A stretch of 32,155 bases of DNA from Phycisphaerales bacterium (lineage in GTDB: Bacteria > Planctomycetota > Phycisphaerae > Tepidisphaerales > Tepidisphaeraceae). The notes below the pieces were generated by a model. That model was not told the origin of the DNA and ran no database searches. It saw nothing but the letters and a program-made list of their open reading frames with translations. The first letter of the stretch is position 1. Each line of letters begins with the position of its first letter. The position numbers and the translations under genes are program-made. Positions 21,704 to 30,412 of the stretch are shown piece by piece. The DNA lies in assembly GCA_028291615.1 (NCBI GenBank), contig JAQGHM010000002.1, forward strand, positions 1 through 32,155, written 5' to 3'.

Positions 21704-24304
21704 TTACTCCTTCCACGCAAGATGATCCGCCAACAGCGCCTCGACAACGCCGGCATTCAGGCGGACATTGAACGCGAATTCCGCCTCGGTCAGGTCGCGG
21801 TGGTGAAGGGGGCCGAGCGTCTTCTGGCCGTGCAGCCCGGCGATTAGCTCGGCGACGCGATCGGTCTCGCGCGGCGTGAGGCTGGAAAAGGCGAGGCGCA
21901 GGTCCGGCAGCGACTGGGTGAAGGCATCGTCCGTCCAGTCGCCAAAGAGGCGGTCGAGCGCGTGGAGCAGGCCGGGCAAGCGCCATGCGGCCTCGCGCGC
22001 GGTATGGAGCAGGCCGCGGAGGAAGGCGGTCTTGGTCGAGAAGTTGATGGTCGTGGAGTTGAGCTGTCCGATCGCCAGCGTGAGCAGTTCCTCCTCGGTG
22101 ATCTGGCCTTCAGTGAAGAGGATGCCGACAGCGCCGCCGAGGATTGTGGGGTTGGCGGCGGTGGTGATAGCGAGCAGGGTGCGGAGCGGCTCGAAGAAAA
22201 GGGGTGGGTCGAAGAGGTTGAGGGGCGCAGCCGATGCCTCGGCATCCGCAGCCGGCGCATCATCGAGGTGAATCGCCTCGCGCAGGGTCGCCAGCGCCGT
22301 CAACGCCTGCTCGGTCTCCTGCTCCGAACAGCCGCCCAGGTTAGCGGCCAGGAAGCACGCCTTGCGGTAGGCCGTCTGCGCCAGCACTGGGACCTGAGGC
22401 AGCTTGTGCGCTTCCAGCGGCTCGCGCGACTGCCAGAGCAGCGCCAGCTCGTTCAGGCCGGAGACTAGCGAAGGAAACGACGGATCATTGTTCACGTTGT
22501 CGTCGATGAGGTCGAGCAGGTCGTCCACGTGGCGGTGCAGGCCCATGCGGCAGGCGGAGATCAGCGTCCGCACGGCGGCGACGGTGCTGCGCGCCTGGCC
22601 GGCGGATTCGAGGTCTGCGATCGTCTGCTTGAGGCGATTGGTGGCGGCTTCTTCGAGTGTCGAGCCGAAGACGGACGCTTCGATCAATGCCGATTCGGTC
22701 ATGGGCGTCCAGCCGTATTCCCAGTGCTCGTGCAGCAGCTCCAGGCCGCGGCCGGTGACGAAGTCCGGGCCGCCGGCGAGGACTGCGAAGGGTGAATGGA
22801 GAAACGTAAGGGTGTGCAGCAGCCGGCTGACCTGGCGGTGAGCAGACTTGCGGTAGATGTCGAGCGACACCCGCTTGCGCACCGAGTCGGTGATATTGAG
22901 GTTGAGCTTTTCGGCGATGCGGCGGAAATCCTCGACGATCGGCGGCACGCCCGCGTCCGGCGGAATGTCGCCGATATCCGTGCCGGAGAGGATCGCGCCG
23001 ACGACGGACATCACCGCCGAGCCTTCGACGGCCATATCTCCCTTGACGAAGCAGGAGCGGACGGCGTCGAGCAGATCTTCGCGCGTGGGGCCGGCGTGGC
23101 CGCGAAGGGTGGCGATGCGCCGGCAGTGTTCGAGGGCGGCGATCTCATCGGCAGTGGAAAGGGCGAAGGGCAGGTTCTTCTCGCGCGAGAGGCGGCCGAT
23201 GTGGACGAGGAACTCGGCGGCGATTTGCGATGCGGACGACAAGTCCTGAGTCCTGAGTGCTGAGTCCTGAGCATCTGCTTTTCTACGATTCTTTGGCATC
23301 GCCCCTGACTGAGTGGCCACCGGCGTCATCTGCTGCCAGAGTCGGTTGTAGTAATGCGGGCTTGGCATGCCGGCGGAGTAGCCATTTAACGCGTCGAGGC
23401 GCTCGAAGCTGTAGCGCATGATGGCGGTCTGGGTTTCGTCGTCGTTGAGCTTGAGCGGCTTGGGGCGCTTGGGCGACTGTGGGACGATCATCGGCAGGGC
23501 TGCCGTGTGGAAACCGCCGGTGACGACGATGATCGGGGCGGTTACGCCTGCCGCGCGGTTCTTTGCTAGCTGGTCGGCCACGTGCGCGGCCATCGCTTGC
23601 TCGCGGGCGAGCGTGCCGTCGCTCGCGAGTGCTTCGGGCGTGTACTCGATCCGCGCCATGGCGCAGTACGCGGCGACGCGGTGGATAAATTCACGCGGGT
23701 CGCCGTGGCTGCCGTCGGATTCGAAGAGGTGATCCCAGAGATCGTTCGGATCACGACAGCCGGTGCGTTTGGCGAGGGCCTGCAGATACTGACTTCGCCG
23801 CAGGTGTGATTCTTCGAGGAGGGAGCGGGCGCGGGGGTTGGGTTGCGCGGCTAATTCTTCGCGCTCGGACAGAAGCTGCTCGGGATAAGTCAGGTCGATG
23901 AAGCGGAGGGTTGCGCCGACGTGTTGGCCGATGCGCAGGGCGACCAACTCGGGCGAGTAGTCGCAGAAGGGATAGTAACCTGCGAATCGGGCGGGGTCGG
24001 GTTTCTTGCCGGTGGAGGCCGCGAGGGCGGCGGCCAGTTCCGGCGGCACGAGGCGGCCCTGTTTGTCGATGTAGCTGGTGTAGATCGCGATCGGGGGGCG
24101 GGTTTTCTCGTGCAGGATCAGGGGGATGAGTGGGTCGAAACTGTCCGGTCCTTCGACGAGCAGGGCGGATGGTTTGACGTCGAGGATGAGGCGGCGGAGG
24201 TGGTAGGCGCAGGCGGGGCTGTGGTGGCGGATGGGGAAGTAGATCAGCTCCGGGGTGATCAGGAGGGGGAGAAGCTCGTCGAAGATGGCGCCAGGGTTAG
24301 ACAT
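21704..24304 (-). CDS. DUF5682 family protein (YehM-like)
   Basis: This 866-residue protein of the DUF5682 family always, as far as I recall, accompanies MoxR and VWA genes. Recognisable features are the N-terminal LIYFPIRHHSPAC (20-32), LLVEGPDSFDPL (48-59) and VVTGGFHTAALP (~260-271). The HHSP, EGP and GGFH pattern resembles the TraB/EreA-like hydrolase fold, which is an inference. The remaining ~550 residues are helical and mostly uncharacterised. The ATG at 24304 is preferred to a TTG at 24307. A 28-bp heptamer repeat (23243-23270) adds a low-complexity segment around residues 345-354. The REPIN-like element ends 3 nt before the ATG, leaving no Shine-Dalgarno. Confidence 0.82.
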   Translation of the reverse strand: MSNPGAIFDELLPLLITPELIYFPIRHHSPACAYHLRRLILDVKPSALLVEGPDSFDPLIPLILHEKTRPPIAIYTSYIDKQGRLVPPELAAALAASTGKKPDPARFAGYYPFCDYSPELVALRIGQHVGATLRFIDLTYPEQLLSEREELAAQPNPRARSLLEESHLRRSQYLQALAKRTGCRDPNDLWDHLFESDGSHGDPREFIHRVAAYCAMARIEYTPEALASDGTLAREQAMAAHVADQLAKNRAAGVTAPIIVVTGGFHTAALPMIVPQSPKRPKPLKLNDDETQTAIMRYSFERLDALNGYSAGMPSPHYYNRLWQQMTPVATQSGAMPKNRRKADAQDSALRTQDLSSASQIAAEFLVHIGRLSREKNLPFALSTADEIAALEHCRRIATLRGHAGPTREDLLDAVRSCFVKGDMAVEGSAVMSVVGAILSGTDIGDIPPDAGVPPIVEDFRRIAEKLNLNITDSVRKRVSLDIYRKSAHRQVSRLLHTLTFLHSPFAVLAGGPDFVTGRGLELLHEHWEYGWTPMTESALIEASVFGSTLEEAATNRLKQTIADLESAGQARSTVAAVRTLISACRMGLHRHVDDLLDLIDDNVNNDPSFPSLVSGLNELALLWQSREPLEAHKLPQVPVLAQTAYRKACFLAANLGGCSEQETEQALTALATLREAIHLDDAPAADAEASAAPLNLFDPPLFFEPLRTLLAITTAANPTILGGAVGILFTEGQITEEELLTLAIGQLNSTTINFSTKTAFLRGLLHTAREAAWRLPGLLHALDRLFGDWTDDAFTQSLPDLRLAFSSLTPRETDRVAELIAGLHGQKTLGPLHHRDLTEAEFAFNVRLNAGVVEALLADHLAWKE
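23243..23270. repeat. Heptamer tandem repeat inside the DUF5682 gene
   Basis: Four exact 7-nt units lie in a row: GTCCTGA, GTCCTGA, GTGCTGA, GTCCTGA. The reading frame stays open through them (minus strand, protein segment around QDSALRTQDLS) because the insert keeps the frame. It falls in a charged, non-conserved looking linker. Confidence 0.85.
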
Positions 24305-24307
24305 CAA

Positions 24308-24411
24308 CGTATCACGGGCGTCTCGCCCGTGCTGAGTGTTTGGGTACTATCCTGAACCGCATTTTGTAAATGTTCCGACGCAGCTCGCACGGGCGAGACG
24401 CCCGTGATACG
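24308..24411. repeat. REPIN-like pair of inverted hairpins
   Basis: Two 25-bp arms (24308-24332 and 24387-24411) are perfect reverse complements separated by 54 bp. Each arm is itself a hairpin: CACGGGCG-TCT-CGCCCGTG (24313-24331) and its complement. Two REP-type hairpins in opposite orientation are the layout of a REPIN, a non-autonomous element moved by RAYT transposases in other bacteria. It fills almost the whole 117-bp gap between the AAA+ gene (stop 24422) and the DUF5682 ATG (24304). Confidence 0.85.
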
Positions 24412-24421
24412 GCCGAGGGAA

Positions 24422-25567
24422 TTAAGTCTCCAGCAACTTTCTCGCGTCGTAGTACGCCTTCCAGTTCGCGTTCTTTTGTCCGCGAGCCTTCACCACCACA
24501 TCAAAGTAATGGCGGATCTTCTTCGCATCGTCCGGGTTGTCTTTCAGCACCGTGCCGACGAGTTGGCGAACCAGGTGCGGTGGCTGGACACGGCCATCAC
24601 CGAAATAGGCGGCGTCGAGCGCGGCGGAAAACGCCACGCTCACCGCCTCGGCGGTAGACATCACCGTGCTGGGCCGCTCGATCGCCGTCCCCTCAGCGCT
24701 GCGGCCGCTGCGCAGGTCGTGGAAGGTGGTGACGAGCAGATCCATGATGTCGGGGTCGAAGCGGGCGGTCGCACCCGAGTCGCCCAGAAGCATCTGCGTC
24801 TGCTGCGTGACCAGCTCCAGCTCGAAATCCTTGTCGGCGATCGGGTGGACGGTCTCGAAGTTGAAGCGGCGCTTGAGGGCCGACGACATCTCGTGCACGC
24901 CGCGGTCGCGGAGGTTGGCGGTGGCGATCAGGTTAAAACCCTTCTGGGCGAGGACGACGCCTTCCTCTTCGCCCAGTTCCGGGACGTGGAGCACCTTGTC
25001 CGAGAGGATGCTGATCAGCGTGTCTTGGATCTCCTGCGGGGAGCGGGTGATCTCTTCGAAGCGCACGATTAGGCCGCGCTTCAGGCCGCTGTAGAGCGGC
25101 GATGGGACCAGCGCGCGGGTCGAGGGTCCCTCTGCCAGCAGCAGGGCGTAGTTCCACGAATACTTGATCTGATCCTCGGTTGTGCCCGCGGTTCCCTGGA
25201 TCGTGTGCGTGCTCGAGCCGCAGACGGCCGCGGCCAGGAGTTCGCTCAGCATTGACTTTGCCGTGCCGGGTTCGCCGACCAGCATCAGGCCGCGATTGCC
25301 CAGCAGGGTGACGATGCAGCGGTCGATCAGGATGTCGTCGCCGTAGAACTTCTTCCCCACCGCCACGCCAGCCTTCTTCCCGGCGAGGGTGACGGGGAGT
25401 TCCTTGCCGTCGGAGCCGAGGATGAACGTGCGCACCGCGACGGGCGAGAGTCGCCAGCCGGGCGGCTTGGCGGCCTTGTCGTTCGCAGCCAGAGCGGCGA
25501 GCTCGTCGGCAAATAAAACTTCTGCGGGTTGACGGGCGACGGGGCGGTCATTCGGCTTGGCGGTCAT
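24422..25567 (-). CDS. MoxR-type AAA+ ATPase (YehL-like)
   Basis: This 381-residue ATPase has Walker A GEPGTAKS (98-105), a Walker B region GLIVRFEEITRSP (165-177) in which the usual aspartate-glutamate is Glu-Glu, sensor 1 LIATANLRDRG (N218) and the arginine-finger region SALKRRFNFE (R233/R234). The sequence falls in the MoxR/AAA_5 group, whose members remodel or load cofactors on protein complexes with a VWA partner. The VWA protein is two genes downstream and DUF5682 lies between. The ATG at 25567 is 33 bp after the DUF4132 gene. From memory it corresponds to E. coli YehL. Confidence 0.88.
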   Translation of the reverse strand: MTAKPNDRPVARQPAEVLFADELAALAANDKAAKPPGWRLSPVAVRTFILGSDGKELPVTLAGKKAGVAVGKKFYGDDILIDRCIVTLLGNRGLMLVGEPGTAKSMLSELLAAAVCGSSTHTIQGTAGTTEDQIKYSWNYALLLAEGPSTRALVPSPLYSGLKRGLIVRFEEITRSPQEIQDTLISILSDKVLHVPELGEEEGVVLAQKGFNLIATANLRDRGVHEMSSALKRRFNFETVHPIADKDFELELVTQQTQMLLGDSGATARFDPDIMDLLVTTFHDLRSGRSAEGTAIERPSTVMSTAEAVSVAFSAALDAAYFGDGRVQPPHLVRQLVGTVLKDNPDDAKKIRHYFDVVVKARGQKNANWKAYYDARKLLET

Positions 25568-25600
25568 GATTGATTTCCAGTACGAGTCGCGGAAGTGGCG

Positions 25601-28600
25601 TTACGCGAATGCTTTCTTTTCCCAATCGGCATCAAATCCCTTGCCATCGGCGGCCGCGCCGCGAAGGTCGTTGTAGCACTCGCTTAAGAGCACGCGCGGC
25701 ACGTCGCCCAGCGGCAGCTTGTCCGCGTTGTAGCTGTAGGTCGATTCGTTTTCGCCGGTGCGGCTGAAGTAGAGGTGTTGCAGGGCGATGGCGCGGTCGG
25801 TTTCGGGGAGGCCGTTGCCGGTGAATTCGATCACTGCCTCGAGGCGCAGCGACGGGAAGTTCTTCTTGTAGACGTGGAACCAGCCGCCGTCCTCCGCCTG
25901 CCCGCGCGTGTAGCCGGCCTTGGTGAGGCGGCTGCGGAGCTTGAACGCCTGCAGCATGTGGCCAAGGAAATCGTTCACATCGGTCGCCTCTTTCTGCCCG
26001 TCGCCCAACGTGTATTGCGATGCGCCGAACTGCCCAAAGAGGGGCTCGACGTTGTAATCCGAGAAGTGCTGCCGCCATGCCGCGGCGGCTTCGGCGGGGA
26101 TCGTTGCCGAATGGGCCAGTCGCACCGAGGCCGACGGCGCGAGCGTAACCGCGTCGTCGTTCGTATCCGTCAGCGAGCCGTCTTCCATCGGGCGGAACGT
26201 CTGGGTCACGTTTCCCTTCTCATCCACCGCCGTCCAGACCAGCCGTTGCGCGTAGCGTTTGAGGATCGGATGTTTGTTGAGGTACGTGTCCCAGTCGGCG
26301 AACGTCCAGGATCGCTGTGTGCACATGGCTTCGAACAGCCGCTCCTTCTGCAGCTTGAGGATCGACGTGATCTCCTTTTTCGCGTTCGACAGGATCTTCT
26401 TCGCTTCCTTGACCTGCTCTTCGTCCTCGCCCTGGCGCGGCTCGGGGAGAGACTTGATCGCCTTGCCCTCTTCATTGGTGATCGTCACGTTGAATTGCTC
26501 GTCCAGTTTTGCGACGAACTTCCGCGGGCCGTAGTCGATGGTCAATTCGCCGGCGTCGTCGAAGCCGCCGGTGGGGATCGTGCGGTCTGCCAGCTCGTCG
26601 AGCGTCCAACCCTTGCGGTCGGCGAGCGCGCTGACGAGTTGCTCGGCCTCTTTACGTATACCCGCGGTGCGGAAGCGCGCCGATGTCGCGAGCAGCACCT
26701 GGATCGCGCTCGGATGTTCGATGTACGCCAGCATGTGCAGCAGCGCCTTGCACTGGTGAACGCGCACGCCGTACCACGTCTTGAGGTATTGCGCCGCCAC
26801 CGGCGCCGCGCGCCCGCCGCAGCACGCGGCCGCCACGGCAAGCACGCCCTTCTCCTTTGTCGCAGTGCCGATGGGTTCCTTGATCTTCTGGTTGTAGAAC
26901 TGCTGGTACCACTGCGCCTCGTCCTTGTCGCCGTAATACTGCGGATACTGCTTGGAAAGCTGCGCGTGCCGAGCCGCCACCGAAGACGCGTATTTGTGAG
27001 CCTCCTCGTGCCCGTGCGGGATCGTGTCCTGCCCGATCCACGCCTGCAAAACGTGCTGGCCAAGCTCCTCGGCGTCCGGCCTGCGGAAGTACGAGCAATA
27101 CCGCCGCAGCATCGGCCCGGGCTCAGGGTTGCCGAGCTTGCACGCGTTGGCGATGAGATAAGTCAGGATCTGCGGATCGACCGCTTTGCCGCTCTCCGCC
27201 CAGTGAACCGTGGGGAGCATGTCGAACTTGAACCAGGCAAGGTTCGCGGGAGCGCCCCTGGCGAGGAACTTGCGCGCGTCGGCAGCGAGCGTGTCGAAGT
27301 TCACGAACTCGTCAATCGGCACGCCCAGACGTTCCAGGGCGCTCATCATCGCGCCAGCGGCGATCTCCTGTTTCTCCTTCTTCAGCACCGCCTTAAGCGA
27401 TGACACCGCACTTTCGCGGCAAGTGACGCCGACGCGCCCGAGCCACTCCGCCGCGACGGCGCGCATGTCTGCTTTTCCATCCGACAACGCGGCAACGATC
27501 CGCTGTTCCTTTCCCTTCACCGTCTCCAAACACGCCTGCGCCAGCGCACGCTCCTTCTTCGAGCCGCCCAGCGCCAACTCCCACATCATCGCCAGCCACC
27601 TTGGCGGCAACTGCGGGAACTGCGCCAGCACCGCAAACACCGCCGCACGCCGAGATTCGGTGTGATAATCCTTCGGGCGGTTGAACACCTCTTCCAGCAC
27701 GTCGGGGTGCTCGGCGTAATAGCCCCACGTGCGCGACGGCGGGAAGCCCGGCGACCGCTCCCACCGTGACGTGTTCAGGATCAACATCGCCAGCGGCCGA
27801 TGGTCAACCTCGACCGCGTCGAACGCCGCCGCGATCGCGCGCAGGTCCGACTGATCCGCGTGTGCCCGCGCATAGCTCTCGAACAGTTGGCGCAGGTTCC
27901 ACTCGTTGGCGACATTGGTTCGGGCTTCCTTGTTCACGCCCATCGCGTTCGTGACGACCGCCAGCCGCACTGCATGGATCGGCTTAAGCTCCGGCCGCTT
28001 GGCGAACTCCTGCAGCGTTTGCTGGATTCGCCAATCACCTTCGAACGATTTGATCCGAAGGGCTGGGTCGTTCGCGTGCAGGTCTTCGAGGCGGCGGCAG
28101 AACTCGCCAAATTCTTTGTCGTCGATCGGCGTCGGCGCGTCCCCGCTCGGATGCCGCTGGTGCATCTGAAGCTGCTCTTGATAGAGCTTGTCGAGCGACT
28201 TACGGAGCGCAAGTCGCGTTTCGTCGACAATTGGGGCATGCCGTTCGACCGGCGGGATCGGGGGCAGATCGATTGCCGGTGAATCATTGTCGAATGACTC
28301 TGGCGTCGCGAGCAGATTGGCAATCGCCTGCTTCACCTTCGCAGCGGTTTCGATTTCGAGCCGCTCCTGTAAAAATGGTCGCGCCGATTCACCCGCCAAC
28401 TGCCACAGCAGCGCAGTCGCTTGCGCACGTTCGTCGTTCGAGCCCGACGCCGCCTTGTCACGCACTCGTTCGATACCGTCCGGCCCAGCCCGTTTCAGCA
28501 GCGTCAGTGCCGCCTCGCGTACCGTCTTGGCCGACGACACACCAAGTTCGGCCAGCTTTCCGAGGAAAGGCCCGGGTATGGCGCCAAGACGCGTCATCAG

Positions 28601-29260
28601 GTCCAGCAGGTGCACTTTCTGGTCCGCTGCTCCGGACGACAGCGCCTCCAGCACCGGCGCGGGATGCCGTTCGAATGCCGCGCCCATTCCCTTGAGCGAG
28701 TCCAGCACGCTGGCGAGTTGCCGGAAGTTCCAGTCGCGCGGCTTGATCGACACCAGCGTCCGCACCGCCAGGTCCGCCGGCGCGCCGCGGGTAGTCAGCA
28801 TCTGCTCGATCGTCGCGGCTTCGAGGCTGCCCTTGTCTGGGTCCGACGAGTAGCGGTCGCGGGTCGTCTCGATCAGGAAGCACTCGAGCCAGTCCGGGAA
28901 ACCCAGCACCGCGCCCATCAGCCGCCGTTGCGCATTGCGCGAAGCGGCCTCGTAGATATCAGCCATGCGCAGGAAGAACGCGGCCTCGGTCTTTAGACCG
29001 TCAAAGATTTCCTTGACTCTCACCTCCGCTGGCGGGTTCACGATGTAGCGTTGTGTCGAACAGGTCAGTTGCAGCGCCTCGTGCGCGTCGATGGTCGCCG
29101 CCAGTTCCGCGATCACGTCCGCCTCGTCCCCGTCCACCGCGTACCGGAACGCGCGCTCGCCAAGCCCCGCGCGCGCTTTTTCCAAAAGACTGAGGTCCGC
29201 CTTCAGCGCTTCCAATCGTTCCGCCGGCAAACCCGCCCGATTCCGCACCTTCACATCCAT
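25601..29260 (-). CDS. DUF4132 protein (MolR/YehI-like), 1219 residues
   Basis: This is the largest gene of the window. The C-terminal ~240 residues match DUF4132 (TFADWDTYLNKHPILKRYAQRLVW, then W..HFSDYNVEPLFGQFG, then the YTRGQAEDGGWFHVYKK region). The ~900 residues before it are helical with scattered HEAT-like repeats (for example HLLDLMTRLGAIPGPFLGKL and KADMRAVAAEWLGRVG). E. coli YehI/MolR is of similar size and is encoded beside yehL-yehM-yehP, the same set as here. The ATG at 29260 has GGAGGG ~10 nt upstream; a longer frame to 29425 would run into the divergent gene. No signal peptide or membrane segment is evident, so it is probably cytoplasmic. Its biochemical role is unknown. Confidence 0.85.
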   Translation of the reverse strand: MDVKVRNRAGLPAERLEALKADLSLLEKARAGLGERAFRYAVDGDEADVIAELAATIDAHEALQLTCSTQRYIVNPPAEVRVKEIFDGLKTEAAFFLRMADIYEAASRNAQRRLMGAVLGFPDWLECFLIETTRDRYSSDPDKGSLEAATIEQMLTTRGAPADLAVRTLVSIKPRDWNFRQLASVLDSLKGMGAAFERHPAPVLEALSSGAADQKVHLLDLMTRLGAIPGPFLGKLAELGVSSAKTVREAALTLLKRAGPDGIERVRDKAASGSNDERAQATALLWQLAGESARPFLQERLEIETAAKVKQAIANLLATPESFDNDSPAIDLPPIPPVERHAPIVDETRLALRKSLDKLYQEQLQMHQRHPSGDAPTPIDDKEFGEFCRRLEDLHANDPALRIKSFEGDWRIQQTLQEFAKRPELKPIHAVRLAVVTNAMGVNKEARTNVANEWNLRQLFESYARAHADQSDLRAIAAAFDAVEVDHRPLAMLILNTSRWERSPGFPPSRTWGYYAEHPDVLEEVFNRPKDYHTESRRAAVFAVLAQFPQLPPRWLAMMWELALGGSKKERALAQACLETVKGKEQRIVAALSDGKADMRAVAAEWLGRVGVTCRESAVSSLKAVLKKEKQEIAAGAMMSALERLGVPIDEFVNFDTLAADARKFLARGAPANLAWFKFDMLPTVHWAESGKAVDPQILTYLIANACKLGNPEPGPMLRRYCSYFRRPDAEELGQHVLQAWIGQDTIPHGHEEAHKYASSVAARHAQLSKQYPQYYGDKDEAQWYQQFYNQKIKEPIGTATKEKGVLAVAAACCGGRAAPVAAQYLKTWYGVRVHQCKALLHMLAYIEHPSAIQVLLATSARFRTAGIRKEAEQLVSALADRKGWTLDELADRTIPTGGFDDAGELTIDYGPRKFVAKLDEQFNVTITNEEGKAIKSLPEPRQGEDEEQVKEAKKILSNAKKEITSILKLQKERLFEAMCTQRSWTFADWDTYLNKHPILKRYAQRLVWTAVDEKGNVTQTFRPMEDGSLTDTNDDAVTLAPSASVRLAHSATIPAEAAAAWRQHFSDYNVEPLFGQFGASQYTLGDGQKEATDVNDFLGHMLQAFKLRSRLTKAGYTRGQAEDGGWFHVYKKNFPSLRLEAVIEFTGNGLPETDRAIALQHLYFSRTGENESTYSYNADKLPLGDVPRVLLSECYNDLRGAAADGKGFDADWEKKAFA

Positions 29261-29292
29261 GTCGAATGCCCTCCTCGCATCGGGGGTGCAAT

Positions 29293-29321
29293 AGCGTATC
29301 GCCGCCCTGAGCGCATTCCAA
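29293..29321 (-). promoter_or_regulatory. Possible promoter of the DUF4132-AAA-DUF5682-VWA block
   Basis: On the minus strand TTGGAA (29316-29321) and TACGCT (29293-29298) are 17 bp apart, 32 nt before the DUF4132 ATG. Both hexamers are only partial matches. They lie in the 112-bp divergent gap shared with the YihY gene at 29373. Confidence 0.33.
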
Positions 29322-29372
29322 GTGATACGGGCAAGCCCTTGAGCCCACCGCACGTTTCGCCACAATCCGTCC

Positions 29373-30365
29373 ATGGCCCGTTTGTCCGATCTGTTGCCTG
29401 TCATCCGCCGCGTCGGCGTGCTCACGTTCGTCCGCCGCGTCTGGGCCGAGATCCAGGACGATCACCTTTTCACCTGGGGCGCGGCCCTAGCCTACTCCTG
29501 GCTGTTCGCCATCTTTCCCTTCCTCATCTTCCTGCTCACGCTCATCCCGCATCTCCCGGACAAGGTGATCCTTGCAGCTTACACGCAAATCCCCGACGTG
29601 CTCTACGCCTGGCTCCCCGCCCCCTCGGCTTGGACGCTTTGGGAAAACATCCGCCGCATACTCTGGGAGCCGCCCAAGGGCCTGCTCTCCGTCGGTCTTC
29701 TGATCACTATCTGGGCCGCCAGCGGCGGGGTCAACATGACCATGACCGCGCTCGACCGCTGCTACGAAGTAGAGCGCGGCCGCTCCTTTTTCCGCCGCCG
29801 CTTCATCGCCATCGGCATCACGGTCATCGTCGCCATCATGATCATCGCGGTGCTGATCCTGATCCCGATCGGCAATTTGGTCACCAAGTACACGGTTCAA
29901 TATTGGGACGACCATCAGTGGTACCTGCCGCAATGGATTCTCTGGACCTGGAACATCTGCCGCTTTGCCCTTGCTGGCGTGCTGATGTTCACCATCGTTG
30001 CCATCATGTACTTCTACGGCATCAGCGTGAAGCAGCGCTGGCACGTCTTCTCCCCCGGCGCGATCTTTACCATTGGGGTCTGGATTCTCCTGGGCCTCGG
30101 CTTTCGCTGGTACGTCGATGCCTTCGGCAAGGACAGCTACAACCGCACGTACGGCACCGTCGGCGGCGTCGCGGTCCTCCTCCTCTTCTTCTACCTCGAT
30201 GCCCTGGTCCTCATGATCGGCGCTGAGATCAACAGCGAGATTGACTACGAAATGCTGGGCGTCGAGCGCGGTTGCCGCGATTTTACTGTCGTCCCGCACG
30301 CCCTCTTCGTCGAACAAAGCCAGCCAGTTGCCAGGAATGAACGGAATGGACCGGTAAGTCCGTAA
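29373..30365 (+). CDS. YihY/BrkB-family inner-membrane protein, copy 1
   Basis: This 330-residue polytopic membrane protein of the YihY/virulence factor BrkB family has about six helices. Conserved marks are FTWGAALAYSWLFAIFPFLIFLL (first helix), LLSVGLLITIWAASGGVN, and the final LLLFFYLDALVLMIGAEINSEID. The family was once labelled ribonuclease BN; that is not supported, and its true function is unknown. The next gene is a paralogue in the same orientation. The ATG at 29373 faces the divergent DUF4132 gene. Confidence 0.88.
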   Translation: MARLSDLLPVIRRVGVLTFVRRVWAEIQDDHLFTWGAALAYSWLFAIFPFLIFLLTLIPHLPDKVILAAYTQIPDVLYAWLPAPSAWTLWENIRRILWEPPKGLLSVGLLITIWAASGGVNMTMTALDRCYEVERGRSFFRRRFIAIGITVIVAIMIIAVLILIPIGNLVTKYTVQYWDDHQWYLPQWILWTWNICRFALAGVLMFTIVAIMYFYGISVKQRWHVFSPGAIFTIGVWILLGLGFRWYVDAFGKDSYNRTYGTVGGVAVLLLFFYLDALVLMIGAEINSEIDYEMLGVERGCRDFTVVPHALFVEQSQPVARNERNGPVSP

Positions 30366-30412
30366 AGTTTTCCCGTTCCCCATCCCGCCGCCCACGGCGC
30401 AAAATCGACGCC

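Noticed and set aside
25775..27403. Long open frame on the plus strand (542 codons)
   Set aside because: It is antisense to the DUF4132 gene; Arg/Leu/Val-rich without motifs.
30340..30366. GGAC-CGGTAA-GTCC near the end of the first YihY gene as a terminator
   Set aside because: The stem is only 4-5 bp and it is not followed by a proper T run.
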